This document shows positions 1-7,802 of a DNA stretch of 49,128 nt, piece by piece. The stretch is from the NCBI GenBank assembly GCA_038233215.1, contig JBBSML010000018.1, positions 1 through 49,128 on the forward strand, written 5' to 3'. Each line of letters starts with the position of its first letter. Positions within the stretch are counted from its first letter, which is position 1. Below the pieces are notes generated by a model. It had not been told where the DNA came from. It searched no databases and worked only from the letters and a program-made list of their open reading frames with translations. The position numbers and the translations under genes were made by a program. The DNA comes from JACDBZ01 sp038233215 (GTDB lineage: Bacteria; Chloroflexota; Limnocylindria; QHBO01).

Positions 1-782
1 TCCGGCGTCGGCGTCGGAGTTGGGGTCGGAGTCTCCCCACCAGGGGTTCCTTCCGGCGTCGGCGTCGGCGTCGGGGTCGGAGTCTCCTCTTCGGCCAGGG
101 TGTTCACGAACACCGCGTCCGGGCTGTCGCAGTCGCCGTCGTTGTCGACCTCGACCAGCTGCGAGGCCTCGTCGGCAATCTCGTAGCCTTCCGGGGCCTG
201 GATCTCGGTCACCAGAAACTCAGAGTCGTCCTCGAGACCGGTGATGCAGATGACGCCATCGGCGTTCGTGGTGAACGTGCCAATGCCCTCGATGGTGAAG
301 ACGGCGCCCTCGAGGCGGTTTCCGTCCTCATCCTCCTTGTGGATGTTCAGCGCAGCGTCATCCTCTTCCTCTTCGGGCGTCGGCGTCGGGGTCGGCGTAA
401 CAACGAGAGCGAATACGACTACGTTGCTGATGTCCTTCCCATCGTCAGTCGATCCGTCAGAGCCGCTCTGGTCATCGGTCACGTTGGTGCTGGACTTGAA
501 GCAGAATTCGACCGCAATCGGGTCGCCGTTCTCGTCGGTGAACGTCACGGTGTCACCATCAATGGTGACAGTCACCGCAACGCCGTCCACGGTGATGGTC
601 TCTTCGGTGATCGGGCCACTGGATTCGACCTTCGTCCCACCATCGGGACACTGGTCCGCGGCCGCCACCGGGGCTACCAATGGTCGCACGAGCGCCATCG
701 TCGAGAGCAGGATGGCCAATAGTGAGATGAGTACGAGGAAACTGATGCGGGCAGTTGTTTGCCCTCTACCGGTAACGCTCAA
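1..782 (-). CDS. Secreted surface protein with SpaA/Cna_B-type domain, C-terminus beyond window edge
   Basis: I translated this from the minus strand; the frame is open from a TTG codon at 782 to the window edge, about 260 codons. TTG is chosen because AAAGGGGG lies just upstream, the same leader as the next gene. Residues ~12-45 form a signal peptide (hydrophobic LVLISLLAILLST). After an unassigned domain and a TPTPTPTPE linker comes a prealbumin-like Cna_B/SpaA module: NIHKEDEDG, then TEIQAPEGY, then FVNT. These give the Lys, Glu and Asn expected for an intramolecular isopeptide bond. A second TPTPTP/EGTPGGE linker runs off the edge. The linker nearly matches that of the gene at 1138-1917, so the two are probably related paralogues. 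I infer cell-surface display; the anchoring signal is not in view. Confidence 0.75.
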   Translation of the reverse strand, partial: MSVTGRGQTTARISFLVLISLLAILLSTMALVRPLVAPVAAADQCPDGGTKVESSGPITEETITVDGVAVTVTIDGDTVTFTDENGDPIAVEFCFKSSTNVTDDQSGSDGSTDDGKDISNVVVFALVVTPTPTPTPEEEEDDAALNIHKEDEDGNRLEGAVFTIEGIGTFTTNADGVICITGLEDDSEFLVTEIQAPEGYEIADEASQLVEVDNDGDCDSPDAVFVNTLAEEETPTPTPTPTPEGTPGGETPTPTPTPTP

Positions 783-1092
783 TGGGTCCCCCTTTCGGAG
801 AAATGATTGGTGTATCAGTCCCGTGTCTTGCGAGCGGAGCTGATCTGAGTCAAACAGGATGCGCAGGATAGCCTAAACGTCCTGCCGCGACTAGTACGTA
901 TTCCGGGCCCATGACCATCACATGAGCGGTCCGAGGGGGATTTGTGAGGTCAGGGGCAAAAATCCGGGCCAGTACTGTTGCGGAAGAGCAACAGGCCGCG
1001 TGGCTGGACACGACATTGCCTCGGCTATCGACTGGACATCTCGTTACGAGAAATTTCGCGTGGTCAGGTCGTGAGAAGCACCCTGTAACGGC
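783..1092. other. Intergenic region without a gene
   Basis: Together with the hairpin at 1093-1123 this gap is 355 bases. It should hold the promoter of the minus-strand gene starting at 782, but I could not settle on a -35/-10 pair. I see no convincing small ORF or RNA. Confidence 0.4.
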
Positions 1093-1123
1093 GCGAGGCC
1101 TCCGGTTTCCCGGAGGTCCTCGC
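1093..1123 (-). terminator. Hairpin after surface-protein gene
   Basis: GCGAGG+CCTCCGG (1093-1105) pairs with CCGGAGG+CCTCGC (1110-1116, 1118-1123) around a TTTC loop with one bulged T. It begins 14 nt past the TAG stop of the minus-strand gene. No U-tract follows, so terminator function is inferred from position and stem strength. Confidence 0.5.
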
Positions 1124-1137
1124 TACAGATCCAGGTC

Positions 1138-1917
1138 CTAGCGGCGCGTCGGCGCCTTCGTCAGCCTCACTGAGAGGAGCGCGCCGAGCGAGAGGAGCGC
1201 CAGCAGAGCAAACAGCGCTGCGGGAGCGGAACTCGTCCCAAGGCCATCAGCGGCCGTGTTGGGGAGCTGGCCCCCGGCAGGCGTCGGGTTGCCTCCTAAC
1301 ACTCCGCCCGACACTCCGCCCGCGGGCGTCGCCTCGGGAGTCGGAGTGCCAGCATCAACGCTTCCTTCGGGCGTCGGGGTCGGAGTGACCTCCGGCGTCA
1401 GAGTGACCTCTGGCGTCGGGCTCGGAGTCTCGCCACCGGGTGTCCCTTCCGGCGTCGGGGTCGGGGTCGCGGAAGCCTCGGGGCGAGCGCAGACCGACAG
1501 GTTGCTGATGGTCGGGTTGTCGTCGACCGAAATGGTGGCCTCGCCGCCCGCCGCGATCGTCACGAAGTTGCCGCCCTGGTCGTCTCCACCCTTCACGGCA
1601 ATGGTGACGGAAGCGTCGGACTCGTTCGACACGGTCACGCTTTCGACCTGGTTGTTGTCATCTTCGGTGACCGCGGTGATGAACACGTCGGTCGTCAGCT
1701 CGAGGCCCTCGACAAGGTCCGACTGGTCGAAGTTGTGAATGAAGACAGTGCCTGCGGGACAGTCCGCCTGGCCTGCGCCGCCCGGCACGCCATCGTCCGC
1801 GAACGCGAGACTTGGTCGCACCATGCTCGCAAGGGAAAGCATGAGTGTGATGGTCGCAAGAAGCGCCAGCCCGATTACGACTGGCGACTTCCGGAAGGAC
1901 CGCGCCTGAGTGTGCAT
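1138..1917 (-). CDS. LPNTA-anchored secreted protein with TPTPE stalk
   Basis: 259 aa. The start ATG at 1917 is preceded by GAAAGGGGG, the same ribosome site as the gene at 782. Residues ~12-40 are a signal peptide ending near AFADD. An extracellular domain of about 100 residues (~50-145) carries DCPAGT and SVCARP cysteines and is unlike any family I can name. A Thr/Pro/Glu stalk (~150-205) follows. The C-terminus is a sorting signal: QLPNTA, a hydrophobic helix, then a basic tail ending KAPTRR. LPNTA resembles the motif cut by class D sortases rather than LPXTG. No sortase gene is in the window. Surface attachment is well supported; function is unknown. Confidence 0.8.
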   Translation of the reverse strand: MHTQARSFRKSPVVIGLALLATITLMLSLASMVRPSLAFADDGVPGGAGQADCPAGTVFIHNFDQSDLVEGLELTTDVFITAVTEDDNNQVESVTVSNESDASVTIAVKGGDDQGGNFVTIAAGGEATISVDDNPTISNLSVCARPEASATPTPTPEGTPGGETPSPTPEVTLTPEVTPTPTPEGSVDAGTPTPEATPAGGVSGGVLGGNPTPAGGQLPNTAADGLGTSSAPAALFALLALLSLGALLSVRLTKAPTRR

Positions 1918-2028
1918 GAGGCCCCCTTTCCAGGGATGAGATGAGCCGCCGTTGGGCGGAATCGATTGGGGCGTGACTCCAGACGCAACTGGCTGTCCCG
2001 CGAGAAGTCAATCCCTAATGCACGGTAT

Positions 2029-2065
2029 GTACCAAAGTACTGGTACGCAAGTACCCATTTGGTAC
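2029..2065. promoter_or_regulatory. Dense GTAC palindrome cluster, candidate operator
   Basis: Five GTAC tetramers start at 2029, 2037, 2043, 2051 and 2062. Outer arms GTACCAAA (2029-2036) and TTTGGTAC (2058-2065) form a perfect inverted repeat. Inside it, GGTAC (2042-2046) mirrors GTACC (2051-2055). It lies about 110 nt upstream of the LPNTA-protein gene (start 1917), where an operator would sit. The binding protein is unknown. Confidence 0.4.
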
Positions 2066-2151
2066 GGCGGTGTAGCTGCGTGCCAAACGGTGGTGTTAGG
2101 TGCGGGCAGGACCCGGTGCAGCGGAGCACCGGTCGGGCGACTTCCGCAGAG

Positions 2152-2793
2152 CTAGGAGGTGCGGCCGCGGGGCTCGAGAAGGACGACCTGCGTCTCTTCG
2201 GGAAGAGAGCTGATGGTGACCTGCGCCTTCGGCTGGCGGATCGGCTCAGTGGCCATCTCGCTGAGGAACTTTTCTGGACCGATCAGATCCCTGGAGGCGC
2301 CCTCCACGGCGTAGTGCATGGGGATCACAATTTTCGGACCGATCTGGGCGACGACCTCGGCAGCCTCCGCCGGCGTCAGTGTCGTCTCGCCGCCAATCGG
2401 CACCAGGAGGACGTCGACCGGGCCGAGCTCGGTGAGCTGCTCATCGGTCAACAGGTGGCCCAGGTCTCCGAGATGACAGACGTGCACACCGTCGATCTCG
2501 ACGGCAAAGACCATGTTCTCGCCACGCGCGCTGCCGGCCTCGCCGTCATGGAAAGTGCGGATCCCGGTCACGAGAAGATCGCTGTACTCGTACTCGCCCG
2601 GACGCGTCAGCGTCAGTGCCGCAGTGATCGATCGTGTGTAGCTATGGTCGGGATGGGCATGGCTGATCGTCAACAGGTCGACGTCGTGCTTGCCGGCCAC
2701 GAAGCCCGTCGAGGGCGGGCAGGGGTCGGTGATGACGGTGGCGTCCCTGCCCCTGAGTCGGAAGCAGGCACGTCCGTACCAGGTGATCTCCAT
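2152..2793 (-). CDS. MBL-fold metal-dependent hydrolase (UPF0173-like)
   Basis: 213 aa from the ATG at 2793; an in-frame ATG at 2820 would add nine residues. I prefer 2793 because family members start with MEITW-like sequence (here MEITWYGRACFRL). Metal-binding motif SHAHPDHS lies near residues 45-52. Further conserved parts are FHD (~80), CHLGDLGH (~101-108) and PMHYA (~168). This is the compact beta-lactamase-fold group often annotated as UPF0173, cytosolic, with substrate unknown. It is divergent from the secreted protein starting at 3011. A strong hairpin lies in its 5' leader. Confidence 0.85.
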   Translation of the reverse strand: MEITWYGRACFRLRGRDATVITDPCPPSTGFVAGKHDVDLLTISHAHPDHSYTRSITAALTLTRPGEYEYSDLLVTGIRTFHDGEAGSARGENMVFAVEIDGVHVCHLGDLGHLLTDEQLTELGPVDVLLVPIGGETTLTPAEAAEVVAQIGPKIVIPMHYAVEGASRDLIGPEKFLSEMATEPIRQPKAQVTISSLPEETQVVLLEPRGRTS

Positions 2794-2824
2794 CTGTCGG
2801 ATGGTAACCGTTGACGGCATAGCA

Positions 2825-2860
2825 CGAGCCCCGGTGCCCGCCCAATGACACCGGGGCTCG
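2825..2860 (-). promoter_or_regulatory. Perfect 12-bp hairpin in the leader of the MBL gene
   Basis: CGAGCCCCGGTG (2825-2836) pairs exactly with CACCGGGGCTCG (2849-2860) over a 12-nt loop. It sits between two divergent genes, so it does not end a known transcript. It is 32-67 nt upstream of the ATG at 2793, or four nt before the alternative ATG at 2820. A role in translation or mRNA stability is inferred. Confidence 0.45.
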
Positions 2861-2997
2861 AAGGAGGGAGGGTGGAGGCAGAAATCCTTTGGGGGATCTC
2901 CATCTCGCTGATCGAACAGTAGGAAGCCGATCTAAACGGCCGGCTTGCCGCACCTTAAGAAACCTGAACGTTCGCCGAGTCGGACCGATCCGCTGCG

Positions 2998-3003
2998 TAG
3001 AAT
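2998..3003 (+). promoter_or_regulatory. -10 element TAGAAT, leaderless promoter
   Basis: TAGAAT lies seven nt before the ATG at 3011, so transcription should start at or next to that codon. No Shine-Dalgarno sequence is present. This also decides the start over ATG 3002, which overlaps the -10. Confidence 0.5.
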
Positions 3004-3010
3004 GGCGCCG

Positions 3011-4342
3011 ATGTCCGCTGCCCACCGACTCATCGCCGTTCTCGTTGCCCTTCTCGTCATGGCTGGGGTCGCCGTCCTCGGGCTGAAGGCGCCCTACAGC
3101 CCCATCGGCCAAAGCCCGGTTGCGAGTTCGACATCGGAAGAAAGCCCGTCAGCCGCGGTCAGCGCGAGTGCCGGACCGTCCGGCACCGCCGCCCCCAGCC
3201 CGAGCGTGCAGCCGACGGTGCCGAGTGAGTCGGATGCCCAGGAGATCCTGGTCGAGATCGAGGAGCAGGTAGTTGCGATTCGCGGACTTGAGGCGGCCGA
3301 CATCGGCCAGGCGGAGATCATCAGCCGCGCGGAGCTTGCCGAGGAACTCCAGCAGCTGTTCGACGAGCAGTACCCGCCGGAAGAGCGCGAGCGGGACAAC
3401 ATCTCGCTTCGGGCGCTTGGTCTGCTGGAGCCGGACCAGGATATTGCCGAGCTCCAGCTGGACCTGCTCGGCGACCAGGTCCTGGGCTTCTACGATGACA
3501 CCGAGAAGCGGATGGTCGTCGTCTCCGACGCTGGCGTCGACGTGGAGGCGCGGATCACGTATGCCCATGAATACACGCACGCGCTCCAGGACGCGGCGTT
3601 CGGCCTCGACTCGCTTGAGACCGATGCGGTCGGCGAGGACGACCGGAGCCTTGCTCGGACGGCGCTGATCGAGGGGGACGCGACGGTGACCATGCTGTCC
3701 TGGATGCTCCAACACCTGGGGCAGGACGAGATCCTCGAGTATTTCTCGGGCGCCGAGCTGCCGGACACGACCGGCATTCCCTCGTGGATGGTGGCTCAGC
3801 TGGCGTTCCCATACGAGGCAGGCCTGAACTGGACGACGGCGTTGGCCGGTGGCGATCCGACCAATCCCGACTTCACCCAGATCGACGCCGCCTACGACGA
3901 CCCACCGGGTTCGACCGAGCAGATCATTGATCTGGACAAGTGGGAGTCCCGGGAGGCGCCCGTTGACATCGCGGTGCCGGACCTGGCGGCTGCGCTGGGC
4001 GATGGCTGGGAGGAGGTCGACGCCACGCCGATCGGGCAGGCCAGCATCAACATCATGCTCGAATACTTCGGTGTAGTCGCCGCGGATGCAGATGAGGCGT
4101 CTGTGGGTTGGGGCGGCGACCGTGCTGTCATCGCCACCGGCCCCGATGATGCGTTCGCCGTCGCATGGCTACTGGCGTGGGACTCGGCCGATGATGCCGC
4201 CGAGTTCCTAGCCGCCTACGAATCCGTCGTGGACTCGCTGGACTTCCCGGCGTCGGTGACCGAGCTGCCGAGCGGCGAGATCCTGGTTGGCCATGCCTCG
4301 TCCGAGGACCTGCTAATTCAGACGGTCGAGGCAGCCGACTGA
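3011..4342 (+). CDS. Secreted or membrane-anchored HExxH putative metallopeptidase
   Basis: 443 aa. Residues 6-25 form one hydrophobic segment (RLIAVLVALLVMAGVAVLGL), a signal peptide or anchor, followed by a Ser/Ala/Pro linker to about 75. The body contains HEYTHALQD with H186, E187 and H190, the zincin HExxH signature. About 35 residues later LIEGDATV supplies a Glu that could be the third ligand. A region rich in Asp and Glu follows to the end. Proteins of this build are common as uncharacterised secreted proteins in soil bacteria. Peptidase activity is inferred from the motif; no substrate can be named. The start is set by the -10 element just upstream. Confidence 0.7.
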   Translation: MSAAHRLIAVLVALLVMAGVAVLGLKAPYSPIGQSPVASSTSEESPSAAVSASAGPSGTAAPSPSVQPTVPSESDAQEILVEIEEQVVAIRGLEAADIGQAEIISRAELAEELQQLFDEQYPPEERERDNISLRALGLLEPDQDIAELQLDLLGDQVLGFYDDTEKRMVVVSDAGVDVEARITYAHEYTHALQDAAFGLDSLETDAVGEDDRSLARTALIEGDATVTMLSWMLQHLGQDEILEYFSGAELPDTTGIPSWMVAQLAFPYEAGLNWTTALAGGDPTNPDFTQIDAAYDDPPGSTEQIIDLDKWESREAPVDIAVPDLAAALGDGWEEVDATPIGQASINIMLEYFGVVAADADEASVGWGGDRAVIATGPDDAFAVAWLLAWDSADDAAEFLAAYESVVDSLDFPASVTELPSGEILVGHASSEDLLIQTVEAAD

Positions 4343-4479
4343 AGGGCGAACCGGTCGGCGTCGCCCATCGCGGTCGCCGATCGATCGGGTAGCGGCGCGC
4401 ATGAGCGTTCCCTCGCGCGCGGTTGCGCCCGATGTATGGGGCGTACGGCCACGTGACAGGCCCGTGAGGCGCCCCAGTG

Positions 4480-4518
4480 CTCCATGTATCGGCGCAGAAG
4501 CGAATGCGCTACATGGAG
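4480..4518 (-). terminator. Hairpin spanning the argS stop codon
   Basis: CTCCATGTA (4480-4488) and GCGCA (4492-4496) pair with TGCGC+TACATGGAG (4505-4518), giving a 14-bp stem with a three-base bulge. The right arm contains the argS stop at 4509-4511. It lies between convergent genes, which suits a terminator. No U-tract is visible. Confidence 0.5.
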
Positions 4519-6161
4519 TCGGGGGCGGAGATTCCCAGCAGGTCGAGGCCGTTGGCCAGCACCGAGCGCGTCGCATCGACGAGGGCCAGGCGCGCCGATG
4601 AGAGGTCCGCATCCTCGGTGAGGACTTTGCAATCGCGGTAGAACGCGGAGAACGCGCTTGCAAGCTCGTAGCAGTAGCGCGGGACCTCGTGAGTTTCTCG
4701 CCGCTCGGCAGCGATCGACAGCACGTCCGGGAATTCAAGCAGGTGACGGAGCAGTGCCTGCTCGGCCGGGTGGCGCAGGAGACCGGCCGCGCGGGAGGCA
4801 TCGGGTTGCACGCCGGCATCGGCGCCATGGCGAAGGATCGATGATGCGCGCGCGTGGGCGTACTGCACGTAGTAGACGGGATTCTCGTTACTCTGCTTCT
4901 TGGCGAGCTCGAGGTCGAAGTCGATCCCGGTGGTGTAGGCACGGGAGCTGAAGTACCAGCGCGCCGCGTCCACGCCGACCTCGTTCAGCACGTCGTCGAG
5001 CGTGATGAATTCGCCGGATCGCTTGCTCATCGGGATCTCGACGCCGTCTCGGACGAAGCGGACCCAGGCGATCAGCAGCATCCGAATCGCCTCGCGGGCG
5101 AAGCCCATTGCCTCCGCCGCATTGCGGACGCGGGCGACGGTGCCGTGGTGATCGGCGCCCCAGATGTAGACGAGCTCGTCGAAGCCACGGTTCAGCTTTT
5201 CGGTGACATACCCGATATCGGAGGCAAAGTAGGTCGGCAGACCATTGGACCGAAAGATCACCCGGTCTTTGTCATCCCCGAATGCGGTGGAGCGGAACCA
5301 GGTGGCGCCGTCGGCCTCATGGACGTGGCCGCTCTCGCGGAGCTTCGCGACCGCGCGCTCGACCCATCCCTCGTCGTGAAGCGAACTTTCCTCTTTCCAC
5401 ACGTCGAAGTTGACGCCCAGGCGGGCAAGGCTGGTCTCGATCCCGGCGCGCACACGCTCGGTTGCCCAGACACCGATGACGCGTCCGGCGTCGTCGGGGC
5501 GCTGTTCTGCTTGGCCGACAAGGTCTGCCGGGAGCGCCGTCGCGAGCTCCTCAACATACGCGCCGCGATAGCCGTCTTCCGGCAGGTCAGTTCCGCGGCG
5601 TCGCGCCAGGACTGACAGACCAAGGTTGATGACCTGCGCCCCGAAGTCGTTGAAGTAGTACTCGCGTCCCACCTGGTGCCCGACCGCCGCGAGGACACGG
5701 GACAGCACGTCGCCGACGAACGCGCCGCGCGCATTGCCGACGTGCAGTGGTCCGGTCGGGTTGGCACTCACGAACTCAACGTTGATGCGTCGCGCCTCGG
5801 TCACCGTGTTGCGACCGTAGGCCATCCCCGACTGGCGGATCGTGGCGACCTGTGCCGCCACCCAGGCGGGATCGAGTCGCAGGTTCAGGAAGCCCGGAGC
5901 CGCGATCGAGGCTTCGGCGATCGACGCGGGTCGATCGAGGTGCGCCACAAGCGTCTCGGCGATTCGCATCGGTGCCGAGCGCGCTACGGGTGCCAACTGC
6001 ATGGCCGCGTTGCTCGCCCAATCCCCGTGCTCTGCCTTGGCAGGACGCTCCAGACCGATGGCGGGGAGGGCAACGCCTTCCGGGACGGCGAGGTCTCCGG
6101 TGCTGATCGCGCGGTCACGGGCATCGGTAATGGCCCGGCTGAGATCGGCTCGAAGACTCAT
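4509..6161 (-). CDS. argS: Arginyl-tRNA synthetase
   Basis: 550 aa class I aminoacyl-tRNA synthetase that charges tRNA-Arg in the cytosol. The N-terminal Add1 domain (~1-110) leads to the HIGH-type motif PTGPLHVGNARGA (~136-148). YYFNDFGAQ and YIWGADHHGT follow, and PMSKRSGE is the KMSKS equivalent. The C-terminal anticodon-binding domain includes YVQYAHARASSILR, typical of ArgRS. Length matches the family. The ATG at 6161 is preceded by TAGACT (6171-6176, minus sense) nine nt upstream, a possible leaderless promoter. Downstream is a strong hairpin. Confidence 0.96.
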   Translation of the reverse strand: MSLRADLSRAITDARDRAISTGDLAVPEGVALPAIGLERPAKAEHGDWASNAAMQLAPVARSAPMRIAETLVAHLDRPASIAEASIAAPGFLNLRLDPAWVAAQVATIRQSGMAYGRNTVTEARRINVEFVSANPTGPLHVGNARGAFVGDVLSRVLAAVGHQVGREYYFNDFGAQVINLGLSVLARRRGTDLPEDGYRGAYVEELATALPADLVGQAEQRPDDAGRVIGVWATERVRAGIETSLARLGVNFDVWKEESSLHDEGWVERAVAKLRESGHVHEADGATWFRSTAFGDDKDRVIFRSNGLPTYFASDIGYVTEKLNRGFDELVYIWGADHHGTVARVRNAAEAMGFAREAIRMLLIAWVRFVRDGVEIPMSKRSGEFITLDDVLNEVGVDAARWYFSSRAYTTGIDFDLELAKKQSNENPVYYVQYAHARASSILRHGADAGVQPDASRAAGLLRHPAEQALLRHLLEFPDVLSIAAERRETHEVPRYCYELASAFSAFYRDCKVLTEDADLSSARLALVDATRSVLANGLDLLGISAPDSM

Positions 6162-6277
6162 GGGGTATCGAGTCTAGCGCCTAGACCCGCGGAACCGGCG
6201 CAGGCTCAGGGTGCGGTTGCCCAGGCGTACGCAACCTACTGGACGCGATGGGGGCTATCTGCCCCGAGGATACGGCT

Positions 6278-6448
6278 TCAGTCCTGGGACGAGTCGGCGG
6301 AGATCGCGGGTGCAGTACGTGGCTGGGCACTCGAATCGGCATTGACAGCGCCGCCGATGGCGAGGGAAAGGATCATCCAGGCCGACGCCAAGGCGATCAG
6401 GATTCGGTTTGGACGGCTGGCGGTGGCTGTGTGCGCGTGGGAGGGCAT
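6278..6448 (-). CDS. Small single-pass membrane or secreted protein
   Basis: 56 aa if started at the ATG at 6448; an upstream in-frame ATG at 6511 would add 21 residues that look like antisense. It has a short polar N-terminus, one hydrophobic helix (RILIALASAWMILSLAIGGA, ~15-34) and a polar tail. It fills an otherwise empty 355-base gap between ftcD and argS on the same strand. TATCGG seven nt before the ATG resembles the local leaderless -10 but lacks the final T. No family is recognised. It may be real; support is positional only. Confidence 0.35.
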   Translation of the reverse strand: MPSHAHTATASRPNRILIALASAWMILSLAIGGAVNADSSAQPRTAPAISADSSQD

Positions 6449-6516
6449 GATCGCGCCGATATTGCAAGCCGTCTGCCAGATCCCGGCGGCTGGTGCGATC
6501 CGGCACCGCACCCTGG

Positions 6517-7431
6517 TTACCGGTCGCGCGCGAGCCGCAGTTCCAGTGCCTGCTCGATGCTGAAGTCCGTCAACCCCAGCGCATCAGCGGTGACCTCGAG
6601 CAGCGCCCCAGTTGGTGCCAGGCCGATCAGCTCGCAGTGGTCGATGTCGGTCCCGGCCTCGCGAGCGAGCCGTCGGACCTCTCGAACAACGGTCGCGATG
6701 CCGGTGCGCTGCCAGTCAACGAGGTTCGTGCTGACCTGCGCCATCGGCCGCATGCCGGGGTTCTCGAGCAGGACGCCCATCGCCTGTACGGCGGGCATGC
6801 CGCCCGAACTCTCGCGAATGTAATTGGCGATCTTGATGGCGGTCGCGAGCTCAGCGGTCTGAAGATTGATGTTGAACGCGATCAATGGCTTGCGCGCCCC
6901 GACCGCGATGGCGCCGCCGCGAGTGTGCATTCGCGCTGGCCCGTAATCGGGGTCGCGCACAGGATTGGTGCCGATCTCGTCGCGGATCGCCTCGTACTGG
7001 CCGCGCCGTACATCGGCCAGGCGGCGTCGGTCAGGACGCAGGGCAGCGTCGCCGTAGAGGTAGACCGGGACCTCGAAGCGCGAGGCGATCTGCTCGCCGA
7101 ATCTTCGTGCCAGATCCACGCACTCCTCGATGCGCGTTGTCCCCAACGGCACGAAGGGTATGACGTCCACCGCGCCGATGCGGGGATGCGCTCCGGTGTG
7201 CTGCTCCATGTCGATGAGCTCGAGCGCCCGACCCACCGCGGCGGTCGCGGCCCGCACGACCGGTTCCGCACTGCCCGCAAAGGTGATCACGCTGCGGTTG
7301 TGCGTCTCATCGCGCGTGTGATCCAGCACGGTCACGCCGTCGATCTGACCGACCGCGCGCACGATCTCCTCGACCACTTCCGCGCGTCGGCCTTCGCTGA
7401 AGTTGGGAACGCACTCGATCATTCCGGGCAT
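6517..7431 (-). CDS. ftcD: Glutamate formimidoyltransferase
   Basis: 304 aa, the length of the transferase half of FTCD. It moves the formimino group of N-formimidoyl-glutamate to tetrahydrofolate, the last step of one histidine-degradation route. Diagnostic sequence includes ECVPNFSEGR at the N-terminus, HTGAHPRIGAVDVIPF around residues 77-92 (the His of HPRIG is the catalytic base in the mammalian enzyme) and AFNINLQT (~184). It lacks the cyclodeaminase domain, which is a separate gene at 21741-22388. TAGGAT lies six nt before ATG 7431, suggesting leaderless transcription; an in-frame ATG nine bases in is an alternative start. Confidence 0.93.
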   Translation of the reverse strand: MPGMIECVPNFSEGRRAEVVEEIVRAVGQIDGVTVLDHTRDETHNRSVITFAGSAEPVVRAATAAVGRALELIDMEQHTGAHPRIGAVDVIPFVPLGTTRIEECVDLARRFGEQIASRFEVPVYLYGDAALRPDRRRLADVRRGQYEAIRDEIGTNPVRDPDYGPARMHTRGGAIAVGARKPLIAFNINLQTAELATAIKIANYIRESSGGMPAVQAMGVLLENPGMRPMAQVSTNLVDWQRTGIATVVREVRRLAREAGTDIDHCELIGLAPTGALLEVTADALGLTDFSIEQALELRLARDR

Positions 7432-7437
7432 GCCCAG

Positions 7438-7443
7438 ATCCTA
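7438..7443 (-). promoter_or_regulatory. -10 element TAGGAT, leaderless ftcD promoter
   Basis: On the minus strand TAGGAT is followed by six bases and then the ftcD ATG at 7431. There is no Shine-Dalgarno sequence. Confidence 0.5.
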
Positions 7444-7684
7444 GCGAGTGACCGGAGCTGTCGGCTCGCAGCGCGTGCAGCCCCCGTTCGACTGCACGTC
7501 GCATGTGTGCCCAGCGCATGTTTCTACGAAGATGACGCTATTCCGTCCAGGGTCTCGTCCCATTCGGGTCGGTTTGTGCGCGTGTGGCAACGTTCGACCC
7601 CGCAGCCGCCGATTGCGGGCCCAGCTTGGTAGTTACGTGCACTCCGCGCACATCGGCGAGCGAGGATGTCCGTGCCGTGAATGC

Positions 7685-7690
7685 TACGCT
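7685..7690 (+). promoter_or_regulatory. -10 element TACGCT ahead of the rsmI operon
   Basis: TACGCT is followed by seven bases and a GTG at 7698 that opens a 34-codon frame coupled to rsmI. It fits the -10 spacing seen at other leaderless genes here. The 240 bases upstream (7444-7684) show nothing else I can support. Confidence 0.4.
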
Positions 7691-7697
7691 CGGCGGT

Positions 7698-7802
7698 GTG
7701 TCGGAGCCAATCAGCATCTTCGTTTCGACGATCGTCCGTCGCGACGATCGGCTCTGTGGCGCAGCACCATCCGGAGCGGCGTACGTGTGGGATCGGACAT
7801 GA
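7698..7802 (+). CDS. 34-aa ORF translationally coupled to rsmI
   Basis: It starts at GTG 7698, placed seven nt after a TACGCT -10, and its TGA overlaps the rsmI ATG as ATGA. The peptide begins VSEPISIFVSTIVRRDDRL and matches no family I know. It may be a leader peptide, a small protein, or the remnant of a larger gene. Leaderless position and ATGA coupling are the only support. Confidence 0.4.
   Translation: MSEPISIFVSTIVRRDDRLCGAAPSGAAYVWDRT

Noticed and set aside
1..90. Short tandem GTCGGV repeats resembling a repeat array
   Set aside because: They are codons of the TPTPTPE stalk, not CRISPR or a structural repeat.
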